Below are positions 1 through 9,300 of a stretch of 64,000 bases of DNA, one piece after another. A program made the translations under genes and the position numbers. The first letter of the stretch is position 1; each line of letters starts with the position of its first letter. The notes under the pieces were generated by a model. The model worked only from the letters and a program-made list of their open reading frames with translations, had not been told where the DNA came from and ran no database searches. Source of the stretch: Alsobacter sp045348435 (GTDB lineage Bacteria; Pseudomonadota; Alphaproteobacteria; Rhizobiales; Beijerinckiaceae). The stretch lies in assembly GCF_045348435.1 (NCBI RefSeq), contig NZ_CP157484.1, positions 3,968,001-4,032,000 on the forward strand, given 5' to 3'.

Positions 1-1646
1 ATGTGCTCGGCCGACGGCGTCCGGGGCAGGCCCGGCATGGTCATGATCTCCCCGCAGATCACCACCAGGAAGCCCGCCCCCGCCCGCAGCCGGACCTCCC
101 GGATCGGCACCACATGCCCCGTCGGGGCGCCGCGCAGGTTCGGGTCGGTGGAGAAGGAATACTGCGTCTTCGCCACGCAGATCGGCAGATGCCCGAAGCC
201 GGCCCCCTGCAGGTCGCGGAACTGGTTGCGCACCGCCTGGTCGGCGATGATGTCGGAGGCGCCGTAGATCTCCGTCGCGATCAGCCGCATCTTGTCCCAC
301 AAGGGGAGTTCGTCGGCGTAGAGCGGCTGGAAGCCGCGCCCGTCCAGCGGGCGGCTGGCCTCCGCCAGCTCCACCACGCGCTCGGCCAGCTCCTGCGCGC
401 CTCGCGAGCCGTCGGCCCAGTGGCTGCACACCACGGCCTCGACGCCGAACTGGGTGCGGCAGGCGTCCTGGATCAGCCGGAGCTCCGCCTCCGTGTCGGT
501 CCCGAACCGGTTGATGGCCACCACCGCCGGCACGCCGAACCGCCGGACATTGTGCAGGTGACGGCCCAGATTGGAGAGCCCCTTGCGGACCGCCTCGAGA
601 TTCTCCGGGCCGAGATGGTCCTTGGCCACCCCGCCATGCATCTTCAGCGCCCGCACGGTGGCCACCACCACGGCCGCGCAGGGGTTCAGGCCGGCCTTGC
701 GGCACTTGATGTCGAAGAACTTCTCGGCCCCGAGATCCGCCCCGAAGCCGGCTTCCGTCACCACATAGTCGGCCAGCTTGAGCGCAGTGCGGGTCGCCAC
801 CACCGAATTGCAGCCATGGGCGATGTTGGCGAAAGGCCCGCCATGCACGAAGGCGGGCGTGCCCTCCAGGCTCTGCACCAGGTTGGGCTGCAGCGCGTCC
901 TTCAGCAGCACCGTCATCGCGCCCGCCGCCTTCAGGGCCGCCGCCGTGATCGGCGCCTTGTCGCGGGTGTAGCCGACGATGATGGCGCCCAGCCGCTCTT
1001 CGAGGTCGGCGAGGTCCCGCGCCAGGCAGAACACCGCCATGACTTCGGACGCCACCGTGATGTCGAACCCGTCCTCGCGGGGATAGCCGTTGGCGACGCC
1101 GCCCAGCGAGCTGACGATCTCCCGCAGCGCCCGGTCGTTCATGTCCAGCACGCGGCGCCAGGCGATCCGGCGCGGGTCGATGCCGAGCTCGTTGCCCCAA
1201 TAGACGTGGTTGTCGATGAGGGCCGCCAGCAGGTTGTTGGCGGAGGTGATGGCGTGGAAGTCGCCCGTGAAATGCAGGTTGATCTGCTCCATCGGGACGA
1301 CCTGGGCGTAGCCGCCGCCGGCCGCTCCGCCCTTCATGCCGAAGCACGGCCCGAGCGAGGGCTCTCGCAGGCAGATCATGGCCTTGCGGCCGATCCGCGT
1401 CAGCGCGTCGCCCAGGCCCACCGTGGTGGTGGTCTTGCCCTCGCCGGCCGGCGTCGGGCTGATGGCGGTGACCAGGATGAGCTTGCCGTCCGGCCGGTCG
1501 CGCAGGCCCTCGATGAAGGGGAAACCCAGCTTGGCGATGGAGCGGCCATAGGGGTGGATGGCGTCCTCGGGCACGCCCAGCCCCGCCGCGACCTCGCCGA
1601 TCGGCTTCAGCCTCGCCGCCCGGGCGATCTCCAGATCTGTGGCCAT
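1..1646 (-). CDS. fhs: Formate--tetrahydrofolate ligase (3' end cut by window edge)
   Basis: The enzyme joins formate to tetrahydrofolate using ATP, giving 10-formyl-THF; run backwards it releases formate and makes ATP. I translated the minus strand from the ATG at 1646; 548 codons are visible and the frame is still open at the window edge. The family is usually about 557 residues, so only a few residues are missing. A P-loop segment PTPAGEGKTTT lies at residues 64-74 and the family block EPSLGPCFGMKGGAAGGG follows. GGAG lies 6 bases before the ATG. Its neighbours are a GFA protein and a GlxA-type regulator, and a methyl-THF generating cluster lies 23 kb away, so a role in one-carbon oxidation is likely. 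Family assignment is very secure; the direction of flux is inference. Confidence 0.96.
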   Translation of the reverse strand, partial: MATDLEIARAARLKPIGEVAAGLGVPEDAIHPYGRSIAKLGFPFIEGLRDRPDGKLILVTAISPTPAGEGKTTTTVGLGDALTRIGRKAMICLREPSLGPCFGMKGGAAGGGYAQVVPMEQINLHFTGDFHAITSANNLLAALIDNHVYWGNELGIDPRRIAWRRVLDMNDRALREIVSSLGGVANGYPREDGFDITVASEVMAVFCLARDLADLEERLGAIIVGYTRDKAPITAAALKAAGAMTVLLKDALQPNLVQSLEGTPAFVHGGPFANIAHGCNSVVATRTALKLADYVVTEAGFGADLGAEKFFDIKCRKAGLNPCAAVVVATVRALKMHGGVAKDHLGPENLEAVRKGLSNLGRHLHNVRRFGVPAVVAINRFGTDTEAELRLIQDACRTQFGVEAVVCSHWADGSRGAQELAERVVELAEASRPLDGRGFQPLYADELPLWDKMRLIATEIYGASDIIADQAVRNQFRDLQGAGFGHLPICVAKTQYSFSTDPNLRGAPTGHVVPIREVRLRAGAGFLVVICGEIMTMPGLPRTPSAEH

Positions 1647-1734
1647 TCCGGCTCCCCCGCCCCGGCCGCGTCGCCCGGAGTCGCCGGGCATTCTGGACGC
1701 GGCCCGCGATCCGCCCGCGAGCCGATCCGTCCTG

Positions 1735-1746
1735 TTCTGGCCAGAA
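1735..1746. promoter_or_regulatory. 12-base perfect palindrome upstream of fhs
   Basis: TTCTGGCCAGAA is a perfect palindrome about 90 bases upstream of the fhs start, inside the 126-base gap between fhs and the GFA gene. A second TTCTGG half occurs at 1691. It could be an operator for a dimeric regulator; no protein can be assigned. Confidence 0.35.
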
Positions 1747-1772
1747 TGCGTCAGCGCCGCCGGCCCGAAGGC

Positions 1773-2186
1773 TCAGTCGAGGCCCTCGGGCGAGGCGCCG
1801 CCATAGCAGGGCTTGCCGTCCGTGATCTCGTCATAGTCCGACCGGTCGTCGCAATAGATGTGGCGGGTCACCTTCAGGCCTGTCGGTGGATCGAGCGCGC
1901 CCGCCATGATGCTGGTCGCATCGGCGCCCGTGCGCCGCCAGAACAGGTTGCCGCCGCAGCGGCTGCAGAACCCGCGAGCCGCCTCCGCCGAGGATCCGTA
2001 CCAGGTCAGCGTCGCGTCGGAGGTGAAGCGGATATGCTCCGTGAGCGCCTTGGTGGCCTCCACCCGGCTGCCGGTCGTCTTGCGGCACTGGCCGCAATGG
2101 CACACGACGACGTCCCTGAGCGGCCCTTCGATGGTGAAGCTCACGCCTCCACACAGGCACGAGCCCGTCGCCCGCGCCGACGTCAC
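1773..2186 (-). CDS. GFA family (CENP-V/GFA) zinc protein
   Basis: A 137-residue protein with the zinc-binding cysteine pattern of the GFA family: C10 and C12 (CLCGG), C29, C31 and C34 (CHCGQC), C74 and C77 (CSRC). The family is named after glutathione-dependent formaldehyde-activating enzyme, which promotes adduct formation between formaldehyde and glutathione, but many members have no proven activity. Its start overlaps the stop of the upstream GlxA-type regulator by four bases (ATGA), so the two are probably translated from one mRNA. Being next to fhs suggests handling of one-carbon units released by demethylation; that is inference. Family confidence is high, substrate unknown. Confidence 0.88.
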   Translation of the reverse strand: MTSARATGSCLCGGVSFTIEGPLRDVVVCHCGQCRKTTGSRVEATKALTEHIRFTSDATLTWYGSSAEAARGFCSRCGGNLFWRRTGADATSIMAGALDPPTGLKVTRHIYCDDRSDYDEITDGKPCYGGASPEGLD

Positions 2187-3211
2187 TGCAGGCCCCGCCG
2201 CTCATGCGAGGGAGTGCGGCCGAAATGCTCGCTGTAGCATTTGGAGAAATGCGACGCGGAGACGAACCCGCAGGCGAGCCCGATGGTCAGGATCGGCATC
2301 GAGGTCTGGCGCAGCAGGAACCGGGCCCGGTTGAGCCGCAGGCTGAGATAATATTTCGTCGGCGCCTCGCCGATATATTTGCGGAACAGCCGCTCAAGCT
2401 GGCGGGTGGACAGCCCCACCTCGTCGGCCAGCTCGGAGCAGGAGAGCGGCGTCTCCAGGCTCTTCTCCATCTCCGACACCACGGCCAGCAGCTTGGGATG
2501 GGCGACGCCCAGGCGGGCCCTCAGCTCCATGCGCTGGCGCTCATGCGCGTCGCGCTGCCGGTGGTGGATGAGCTGGTCGGTGACCTGCGCGGCGATGTCC
2601 GCGCCCTTCTGCTTGGCGATCATCGACAGCATCATGTCGATGGCGGCGGTCCCGCCCGCGCAGGTGAAGCGGTTGCGGTCGATCTCGAACAGCTCCTGGG
2701 TGACCTCCAGGTCCGAGAACTCCTCCCGGAAGCTGTCGTTGTTCTCCCAGTGAATGGTGCATCTGCGGCCGCCCAGGAGCCCCGCTTTGGCGAGCACATG
2801 CGTGCCGGTGCAGACCGCCCCGATCTGGACGCCGTAGAAGGCCAGCGTCCTCAGCTTGGCGATCAGTTCGCGATGGTCGAACCGGTGGACGTCGATTCCG
2901 GAACAGACCACGACGGCCGGCATCGGGCCCACATCCGCATAGCTGCCGTCGACCGCGACGCTGATCCCGTTGGAGGCCGTCACCGGCTTGCCGTCCGGCG
3001 AGAAGATGCGCCAGCCATACAGCATGCGTCCGGAGCAGCGGTTCGCCAGCCGCAGGGGCTCGATGGCGGACGTAAATGCGATCATCGAGAAGTCGGGCAC
3101 CATCAGGAACCCGAAGGTGTGCACGCTCTCCTGCGTCCCGGCCGGCGCGACGCCGGACGGGGCTGGTGCGGGCGTCTCGCCGCCAGGCGACAGAGTTGGA
3201 GTCCGGAACAT
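2183..3211 (-). CDS. GlxA/GbdR-like AraC-family regulator with DJ-1/PfpI domain
   Basis: A DNA-binding transcription regulator. Residues about 25-200 form a class I glutamine-amidotransferase-like (DJ-1/PfpI) domain, including AVCTGTHVLAKAGLL and CAGGTAAIDMML; the C-terminal 100 residues form the two AraC helix-turn-helix units, with LSTRQLERLFRKYIG and ACGFVSASHFSKCY. An upstream in-frame ATG at 3238 is possible, but the ATG at 3211 has GAGGGG at suitable spacing, so I chose that (342 residues). Known members of this family (GbdR, CdhR) control glycine betaine, dimethylglycine and carnitine catabolism. Genes for betaine and dimethylglycine-like metabolism lie in this window, so it probably controls them. 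A perfect palindrome at 3281-3299 suggests autoregulation. The inducer is inference. Confidence 0.88.
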   Translation of the reverse strand: MFRTPTLSPGGETPAPAPSGVAPAGTQESVHTFGFLMVPDFSMIAFTSAIEPLRLANRCSGRMLYGWRIFSPDGKPVTASNGISVAVDGSYADVGPMPAVVVCSGIDVHRFDHRELIAKLRTLAFYGVQIGAVCTGTHVLAKAGLLGGRRCTIHWENNDSFREEFSDLEVTQELFEIDRNRFTCAGGTAAIDMMLSMIAKQKGADIAAQVTDQLIHHRQRDAHERQRMELRARLGVAHPKLLAVVSEMEKSLETPLSCSELADEVGLSTRQLERLFRKYIGEAPTKYYLSLRLNRARFLLRQTSMPILTIGLACGFVSASHFSKCYSEHFGRTPSHERRGLQ

Positions 3212-3280
3212 CGTGACGTTTCCCCTCAGCGACATCACGCATTCAGCTTCGGCCCGATTGGATCACGAAGCCGTTCGCTT

Positions 3281-3299
3281 GGCGACATCATATGTCGCC
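3281..3299. promoter_or_regulatory. Palindromic operator GGCGACAT-N3-ATGTCGCC
   Basis: Perfect 8-base arms separated by three bases, about 70 bases upstream of the chosen start of the GlxA-type regulator and on the far side from the coiled-coil gene. The half-site ATGTCGCC/GGCGACA also occurs at 26412-26450 between the divergent mttB-like and corrinoid genes. Probably the binding site of the adjacent regulator. Confidence 0.55.
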
Positions 3300-3333
3300 T
3301 GGGGAACAGGGAGAGGGTCTGGGGAGGCTCGCT

Positions 3334-4452
3334 TCAGCCCGAGGCCGCCGGCTTGGCTGGCTCGGATCCGACAGCCGTGAGGCGCGCGCGCCGGCGCTCG
3401 GGCCGGGAGGGATCCGCCGCCGAAAGCCGGGACTCGTCCTCGGCCGCCGTCCCGGACGACGGCTCCACCTTGCGCAAAGCCTCCAGCTCGCGCTGCAAGG
3501 CGCGGCGCTCGTTGCGGGTCCGCTCCAGCGCGCCGTCGGCCGCGGCCTTCTCGGCCCGCAGGCGCTCCACGGCGTTGGAGAGGTCCTCGGCCTTGGCCTT
3601 CTGCCGTTCATCCTCCGCCCGCCGCTCGGCCTCGGCCCGGTCGGTCGCGCTCATCAGCGCGTCGCGGGCGGCGGCGTGCTCGGTCCGCAGCGCCGCCAGG
3701 TCCTCGGCCGTGCGGGCGTGCTGCGCCTGCAGAGCCTCCAGGCGCGCGTCCGCGTCGCCCTTCTCCTGCGCGAGGGCGGCCAGCTGCGCCTCCAGCCCGG
3801 CCCGGGCCTGGTCGAGCTGGTCGAGCCGATCGTCCTTCGCCGCGATGGCGCTCTGGGCGTGGGAGAGGGTGCGCTCCAGCTCGGAGATTCGGGCCCGCAG
3901 GCTCTCGATCGAGGTCTCGAGCGTCGAGATGACCAGCCGGCGCTCCTCGGCGGTCTCCTGCAGGCGGCCGTGTTCGCCCTGCAGGGTCGCGAGGTCGGCG
4001 CGGCGCACGAGCAGCTCCTCGCTCGCCAGCGTCAGGTCCGCGCCGGTGCGATCCAGCGCGCCCGACATCGCATCGATGGCCTGGCGGGCGGCGCCGAGGT
4101 CGCGCTCGAGCCCCGCGATGGCGTTGGAGCGGCTCACCACGTCGGCCTGAAGGTCGGCGATCAGCACCGCGCGGCGTCCGAGTTCGGCCATGTCGTCGGC
4201 CCTCGCCAGGGCGGCGGCCTCGCTTTTCAGCTCGATCCGGCGCGCCTCCACGGCGATCTCGGCGCGCAGATGGTCGCGCTCGGCGGCGATCTCCGCCATG
4301 GACAGCGGAAGGCGCGCCTCGACGCGTCGCCGCGCCAGACGTTCAGCCCTCCGCGACAGCGCGGGAAGGACAAGCAATGCAAGCAGGGCCGCCGACAGGA
4401 AGCCCAGGGCGAACACCATGATCGTTTCGATCACCGCCGAGGGCCCCCTCAC
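3334..4452 (-). CDS. Membrane-anchored coiled-coil protein, function unknown
   Basis: A 372-residue protein with one hydrophobic segment near the N-terminus (residues about 8-32: IETIMVFALGFLSAALLALL) followed by about 280 residues rich in Ala, Glu, Arg, Leu and Gln with heptad-like spacing, which indicates a long coiled coil. The last 40 residues are basic and low complexity. This layout predicts a protein anchored in the inner membrane with a rod-like cytoplasmic part. Such proteins are common in rhizobial genomes but I recognise no named family. It sits alone, 122 bases from the regulator promoter and convergent with nothing, so context does not help. Reality of the gene is very likely; function unknown. 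Confidence 0.75.
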   Translation of the reverse strand: MRGPSAVIETIMVFALGFLSAALLALLVLPALSRRAERLARRRVEARLPLSMAEIAAERDHLRAEIAVEARRIELKSEAAALARADDMAELGRRAVLIADLQADVVSRSNAIAGLERDLGAARQAIDAMSGALDRTGADLTLASEELLVRRADLATLQGEHGRLQETAEERRLVISTLETSIESLRARISELERTLSHAQSAIAAKDDRLDQLDQARAGLEAQLAALAQEKGDADARLEALQAQHARTAEDLAALRTEHAAARDALMSATDRAEAERRAEDERQKAKAEDLSNAVERLRAEKAAADGALERTRNERRALQRELEALRKVEPSSGTAAEDESRLSAADPSRPERRRARLTAVGSEPAKPAASG

Positions 4453-4567
4453 TCAAACTCGGTGCAGGAGCATCGCATGACGGCGCGCTCCCTTCCAAGC
4501 CGGATTCCATCATCATTCCGCAACCGAACACCCGGTCCGCAACCGTCCCGGTGCAGAACGGCAGGGT

Positions 4568-5170
4568 TCAGAAGGGGTTCCACGTCGAAGCGGGCGTGAA
4601 CTTCAGATAACCCACATTGACGCCGAGCCGGGCGCCCACGCCCGAACTGATCGGGACCACCACCATCTGGTCGGCCACCAGCGCCGTCATGCCGAAGCCG
4701 CCGACCACATAGGCCGAGCCGTCCAAGCCGCCGAAGCGCTGGAAGATCGCGTCGGTGGCCGGCATGTTGTAGACGAGCATCATGGTCCGGGCGCCCTGGC
4801 CGCCGAAGTCGAAGCCGAAGGACGGCCCCTGCCAGAACACCCTGCGGTCGCCCGCGTTGCGGGTGTAGAGCACGCCTTCCCCGTAGCGCAGGCCGCCCAC
4901 GAAGGCGGCGCCGCCCTCCTGGCCGAGAATGTAGCCGTTCGGCTGGCCCCAGCGGCGCGTCGCCTCCTCGATGGTGAGCGCCAGGCCGCGGGTGATGTTG
5001 CCGAAGAAGCGATGCCCGGAATTGACGAGCTCGTCCGGCGAATAGGCCTCCGGCTGGGCGGCCGTGCGGCGGGCCTGGGCGGCCGCGGTCCCGGCGACGG
5101 TCCCGGCCAGGGCCAGGGCGGCCAGCGCGAAAGCGAGGGCGCGCGCCATGCGGCGCATGCTGATGATCAT
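4568..5170 (-). CDS. DUF1134 (EipA-type) envelope protein
   Basis: A 200-residue exported protein. Residues 1-32 form a signal peptide ending AGTAAAQA. The mature part carries the DUF1134 pattern: EEATRRWGQPNGYILGQEGGAAFVGG is represented here by its core blocks RWGQPNGYILG and GGLRYGEGVLYT, then WQGPSFGFDFGG and a C-terminal GVNVGYLKFTP. The Brucella homologue EipA is a periplasmic protein needed for cell-envelope integrity. The first ATG and an internal ATG (MRRMARA, five codons later) are both possible starts. It is transcribed alone toward the coiled-coil gene. Family assignment is strong; the molecular role of the family is not settled. Confidence 0.88.
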   Translation of the reverse strand: MIISMRRMARALAFALAALALAGTVAGTAAAQARRTAAQPEAYSPDELVNSGHRFFGNITRGLALTIEEATRRWGQPNGYILGQEGGAAFVGGLRYGEGVLYTRNAGDRRVFWQGPSFGFDFGGQGARTMMLVYNMPATDAIFQRFGGLDGSAYVVGGFGMTALVADQMVVVPISSGVGARLGVNVGYLKFTPASTWNPF

Positions 5171-5303
5171 GAAAACCTCCCGCCGCGCGCGGCTGGGCGC
5201 CGCAGCCTGAACGCCGTCAACGCAACCGCAAGCGTCGTCGTGCTATGCGGCCGGGCGGCCGCAGAGTGACCGAATCAAAACGATGATACAGTCCCGGCGA
5301 AGT

Positions 5304-5786
5304 ATGACGCAGACAAGGCCCTTTCGCGCCGCCATCTTGGTCTTGGCGTTGGCCGTCGGCTGGGCCGCTCCGGCGCGCGCCGCCGAATACCGCCTGACCA
5401 CCCAGCGCGTGCTCGCGGACCCGCTGTCGGGCATCGCGCTCTATGGCTACGACCCGGTGGCCTATTTCGTCGACGGGGCGGCGCGGCCCGGCGCCCAGGC
5501 CTTCGAGCTGGACTGGGGCGGCGCGACCTGGCGCTTCGCCTCGCAGGCCAACCGCGAGGAGTTCCTGCGCTCGCCCGAGACCTTCGCGCCCGCCTATGGG
5601 GGCTACGACGCCGACAGCGTCGCCAGGGGCTTTGCGGTCGCGTCCGACCCTACCGTCTACAAGGTCGAGGACGACAGGCTGTTCCTGTTCCGCTCCGAGG
5701 AGGCCCGCGTTCGCTTCGCCCAGGAGGGCGGCGCCGCGGCTGCGGACAAGGCCTGGCCGCAGGTGTTGAAGGAGATCGGCCCCTGA
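5304..5786 (+). CDS. Exported YHS-domain protein
   Basis: About 160 residues with an N-terminal signal peptide (AAILVLALAVGWAAPARAAE) and a YHS-type domain: DPLSGIALYGYDPVAYFVDG, followed by FASQANREEFLRSPETFAPAYGGY. YHS domains are small folds proposed to bind metals; in exported bacterial forms the usual partner is unknown. An ATG at 5283 is seven codons upstream in frame, but the ATG at 5304 directly precedes a compact signal peptide, so I prefer it. It is divergent from the DUF1134 gene, with about 130 bases between their starts, and is followed by chpT after 117 bases. Family confidence is good; cellular role unknown. Confidence 0.85.
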   Translation: MTQTRPFRAAILVLALAVGWAAPARAAEYRLTTQRVLADPLSGIALYGYDPVAYFVDGAARPGAQAFELDWGGATWRFASQANREEFLRSPETFAPAYGGYDADSVARGFAVASDPTVYKVEDDRLFLFRSEEARVRFAQEGGAAAADKAWPQVLKEIGP

Positions 5787-5903
5787 ACGGCCGGCTCGGC
5801 GTCGGGGCTCCGGCTTTCGTCCGCCTTCCGTGATCGGCGTTCCCGGTGTATTCGCCTAGTCTGCGGCTTCCGCCGATTCGGCTGGGGACGGCGGAGACTT
5901 GTC

Positions 5904-6551
5904 ATGACGGCCATCACTCTCGATGCACTCGACCTTGCGGCGCTGCTGTGCAGCCGGGTCTGCCACGACGTCATCAGCCCTGTCGGCGCCATCGTGAACG
6001 GGCTCGAGGTGCTCGAGGACGAGAAGGACGAGTCGATGCGCGGCTTCGCGCAGGACCTCATCAAGAAGAGCGCCCGCCAGGCCTCCGCCCGGCTGCAATT
6101 CGCCCGCCTCGCCTTCGGGGCCGCCGGCTCGGCCGGCGCGGCGATCGACACCGGCGACGCCGAGCAGGTGGCCCGCGGCTTCATCCAGGACGACCGCACG
6201 ACCCTGACCTGGAACGCGCCCCGCGTCCTGCTCCCCAAGAACCAGGTGAAGCTGCTCCTCAACCTCCTGGTCATCGCCACCACGGCGGTGCCGCGCGGCG
6301 GCGTCATCGACGTCACCATGACGGTGGACGGCGACAAGGGAACCTTCGTGGTCGCCGCCAAGGGCATCAACGCCCGCATCCCCCACTCCGTGCCGGGGCT
6401 GCTGGCCGGAGCGCCGGAGAGCGGGACCGTCGACGCCCACGGCATCCAGCCCTTCTACACCGGCCTCATCGCCCGCGCGGCCGGCATGGACGTGGCGCTG
6501 ACGATCGACGGCGACCTGGTGACGATCTCGGCCACCCAGCAGGCCGCCTGA
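5904..6551 (+). CDS. chpT: Histidine phosphotransferase ChpT
   Basis: A 215-residue dimeric phosphotransfer protein of alphaproteobacteria. In Caulobacter and Brucella it receives phosphate from CckA and passes it to CtrA and CpdR, so it links the cell-cycle kinase to its regulators. The phospho-accepting histidine is in SRVCHDVISPVGAIVNGLE (H21), followed by the degenerate Bergerat-like domain with NQVKLLLNLLVIATTAVPRGG. The start has no strong competitor. It lies 112 bases before cheA on the same strand and 5 kb from ctrA, its expected target. Assignment is confident from the motif and length. Confidence 0.93.
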   Translation: MTAITLDALDLAALLCSRVCHDVISPVGAIVNGLEVLEDEKDESMRGFAQDLIKKSARQASARLQFARLAFGAAGSAGAAIDTGDAEQVARGFIQDDRTTLTWNAPRVLLPKNQVKLLLNLLVIATTAVPRGGVIDVTMTVDGDKGTFVVAAKGINARIPHSVPGLLAGAPESGTVDAHGIQPFYTGLIARAAGMDVALTIDGDLVTISATQQAA

Positions 6552-6663
6552 CCGTTCTTTTCGCGCTTTCCAGCACAAGACGGCTGAGCCTCAACCGATC
6601 ATCAACGGTTGACGGGCATCAATGACCGGTGGCGCCCGACGCGGCGCACAGTCGGGATGCCTC

Positions 6664-9300
6664 ATGGACGACGTTCTGCGCGAGTTTCTGACCGAGACGC
6701 TGGAAACGGTCGAGAACGTCGACCGCCAACTCGTGCAGTTCGAGCGTGAGCCGAACAACGCGACCATGCTGGCGCACATCTTCCGCCTGGTGCACACCAT
6801 CAAGGGCACCTGCGGCTTCCTCGGCCTGCCGCGCCTGGAGGCGCTGTCGCACGCCGCCGAATCCCTCATCAGCCGCTTCCGCGACGGCGCGCCCGTCACC
6901 ACGGAGGCGGTGACCCTCATCCTGGGCACGATCGACCGGATCAAGATGATCCTGCGCGTCCTGGAGGAGAGCCAGTCCGAGCCCGAAGGGGCCGATACGG
7001 ACCTGATCGAACGCCTGACCGCCCGCGCCGAGGAGCCGGCCCCGCCGACGGCGTTCGCTCCCGCGCCATCCCCGCCTTCGGCGCCGGCCCCCGCTCCGCT
7101 CGTCCTGGACGAGTTGGACGACGCCGGCGAGATCGCCCCCGTCCCGGCCGCGCCGCAGCGCAGGGACGAGGCGGAGGCGCCGATCCAGCGCCAGAGGTCG
7201 CCCGGCGCCATCAAGCAGGCCGGTCCCCGGGTGGCCCAGGGCGGCCCCGCCACGGCCCAGTCCATCCGCGTCGGCCTCGACACGCTCGAGGGGCTGATGA
7301 CGATGGTGTCGGAGCTGGTGCTGACCCGCAACCAGCTGGTGGAGCTGGCCCGCCACGACGAGAACAGCGACTACAAGGCCCCTCTGCAGCGCCTGTCGAG
7401 CGTCACCGCGGAGCTGCAGGAGCGGGTCATGAAGACCCGCATGCAGCCGATCAGCACCGCCTGGCAAAAGCTGCCTCGCCTCGTCCGCGACCTGTGCGCG
7501 GAGCTCGGCAAGGACATCGAGCTGGTCCTCACCGGGGCCGAGACGGAGCTCGACCGCCAGGTCCTCGAGCTTATCAAGGACCCTTTCACGCATCTCATCC
7601 GCAACGCCGCCGACCACGGGCTGGAGACCCCGGAGGAGCGCCGCCTGGTCGGCAAGCCGCCCCGGGGCACGATCCGGATCTCGGCCATCCACGAGAGCGG
7701 CACCATCACGATCGAGGTGGCGGACGACGGCCGCGGCCTCGACGTCGGGCGCATCGCCGCCAAGGCGCTCGAACGCGGGCTCGTGACCCCGGCCGAACTG
7801 GAGCGGCTCAGCGACGAGCGCATCGCGCGCTTCATTTTCGAGCCGGGCTTCACCACCGTGCACAACGTCTCCCACGTGTCCGGGCGCGGCGTCGGCATGG
7901 ACGTGGTGCGCTCCAACATCGAGCTGATCGGCGGCTCGGTGGACGTGCGCTGGGTGCCGGGCGAGGGCTCCACCCTCACGATGAAGATCCCGCTGACGCT
8001 GGCCATCGTGGCGGCGCTCATCATCGAGACCGCTGGCCAGCGCTTCGCCATCCCGCAGGTGGCCGTGGTGGAGCTGGTGCAGCCGCGCTCCACCTCCGAG
8101 CACCGGCTGGAATCCATCAACGGCACCTGGCTCTTGCGCCTGCGCGACACGCTGCTGCCCGTCGTGCGGCTCGGCGCCATCCTGGGCATCGACCCGCCCA
8201 ACCGGAAGCTCGACCCGGAGGCCGGCTTCATCGTCGTCCTGAAGCTCGGCAAGCGCTCCTTCGGCCTCGTCGTCGACAAGGTGTTCCACACCGAGGAGAT
8301 CGTCGTGAAGTCGATCTCCAACCTGCTGAAGCCGATCAACGTCTTCTCCGGCAACACCATCCTGGGCGACGGCCGCGTGATCCTGATCCTCGATCCCAAC
8401 GGGATCGTGCAGCGGATGGGCCACACGCCGGCGCCGACCCGCTCCGAGCGCGACGAATCGGCGCCGCGCCGCAGGGTGCAGGAGGACAAGAGCTCCTTCC
8501 TGATCTTCCGCGCCGGCGAGGGCGAGCTGAAGGCCGTGCCGCTGGCCGCCGTCACCCGCCTGGAGGAGTTCGAGGTCTCGCAGATCGAGACCGTCGGCGG
8601 ACGCTCCGTCGCCCAGTATCGGGGCGACCTGATCCCCATCGTGCAGGCCGTGCCGGGCGCGCCCATGCACGCCAGCGGCATCCAGCCGGTGCTGGTGTTC
8701 TCCGAGGGCGACCGCACGGCCGGCATCGCGGTGGACGAGATCGTCGACATCGTCGAGGACCATCTCGACATCAAGGCGACCGGCCAGGCCCCCGGCATCG
8801 TCGGCTCGGCGGTGATTCGCGGCCGCGCCACCGAGATCATCGACGTCGCCCACTTCCTGCCGCTGGCCTATCCGGACTGGTTCGACAGCCCGGCCCCGAC
8901 GACCAGCACCCGCTCCAACCGCGTGCTGCTGGTCGACGGAGCGCCGTTCTTCCGCGGCATGCTCGCCCCGGTGCTGAAGGCGGCCGGCTACGACGTGGTG
9001 GCGCTGGCGGAGGTCGACGCCGCGCTCACGGTGGCGCAGCGCAGCGCCGAGAGCTTCGCGGTGGTCGTGGTCGACATCGAATCGCGCGGCCGCAACGGCT
9101 TCGATCTCGCCGAGGGCTTCCAGGCCGACCGGCGCACCGCGGAGCTGCCGGTCATCGGAATCGCCTCGCGCCTGCACCCGGCCGCCGTCGAGCGGGCCCG
9201 GGCGCTGGGCCTGTTCGACGTCGTCGCCAAGTTCGACCGCGCCGGGCTGCTCGAAGCCATCGCCGAGGCGATCGAGGCCAAGGAGCCCGCAGCCGCATGA
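6664..9300 (+). CDS. cheA: Chemotaxis histidine kinase CheA, hybrid with C-terminal receiver-like domain
   Basis: CheA autophosphorylates in response to chemoreceptors and passes phosphate to CheY. Domains in order: HPt with the phospho-histidine in FRLVHTIKGTCGFL (residue 44 from the ATG at 6664), a Pro/Ala linker, dimerisation and HATPase domains (HLIRNAADHGLE, VADDGRGLDVGRI, GRGVGMDVVR), then two CheW-like domains and a receiver-like domain at the C-terminus. That last domain has the central Asp (VVVDIES) and a Lys, but begins LLVDGAP, so one of the usual acidic pair is missing and it may not be phosphorylated normally. An ATG at 6622 is in frame but adds non-conserved residues. The stop overlaps the cheW start. 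Confidence 0.95.
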   Translation: MDDVLREFLTETLETVENVDRQLVQFEREPNNATMLAHIFRLVHTIKGTCGFLGLPRLEALSHAAESLISRFRDGAPVTTEAVTLILGTIDRIKMILRVLEESQSEPEGADTDLIERLTARAEEPAPPTAFAPAPSPPSAPAPAPLVLDELDDAGEIAPVPAAPQRRDEAEAPIQRQRSPGAIKQAGPRVAQGGPATAQSIRVGLDTLEGLMTMVSELVLTRNQLVELARHDENSDYKAPLQRLSSVTAELQERVMKTRMQPISTAWQKLPRLVRDLCAELGKDIELVLTGAETELDRQVLELIKDPFTHLIRNAADHGLETPEERRLVGKPPRGTIRISAIHESGTITIEVADDGRGLDVGRIAAKALERGLVTPAELERLSDERIARFIFEPGFTTVHNVSHVSGRGVGMDVVRSNIELIGGSVDVRWVPGEGSTLTMKIPLTLAIVAALIIETAGQRFAIPQVAVVELVQPRSTSEHRLESINGTWLLRLRDTLLPVVRLGAILGIDPPNRKLDPEAGFIVVLKLGKRSFGLVVDKVFHTEEIVVKSISNLLKPINVFSGNTILGDGRVILILDPNGIVQRMGHTPAPTRSERDESAPRRRVQEDKSSFLIFRAGEGELKAVPLAAVTRLEEFEVSQIETVGGRSVAQYRGDLIPIVQAVPGAPMHASGIQPVLVFSEGDRTAGIAVDEIVDIVEDHLDIKATGQAPGIVGSAVIRGRATEIIDVAHFLPLAYPDWFDSPAPTTSTRSNRVLLVDGAPFFRGMLAPVLKAAGYDVVALAEVDAALTVAQRSAESFAVVVVDIESRGRNGFDLAEGFQADRRTAELPVIGIASRLHPAAVERARALGLFDVVAKFDRAGLLEAIAEAIEAKEPAAA

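Noticed and set aside
3..2237. A 744-codon plus-strand open frame
   Set aside because: It is antisense to fhs and the GFA gene; its Arg/His/Gln-rich content is typical of the opposite strand of GC-rich genes.
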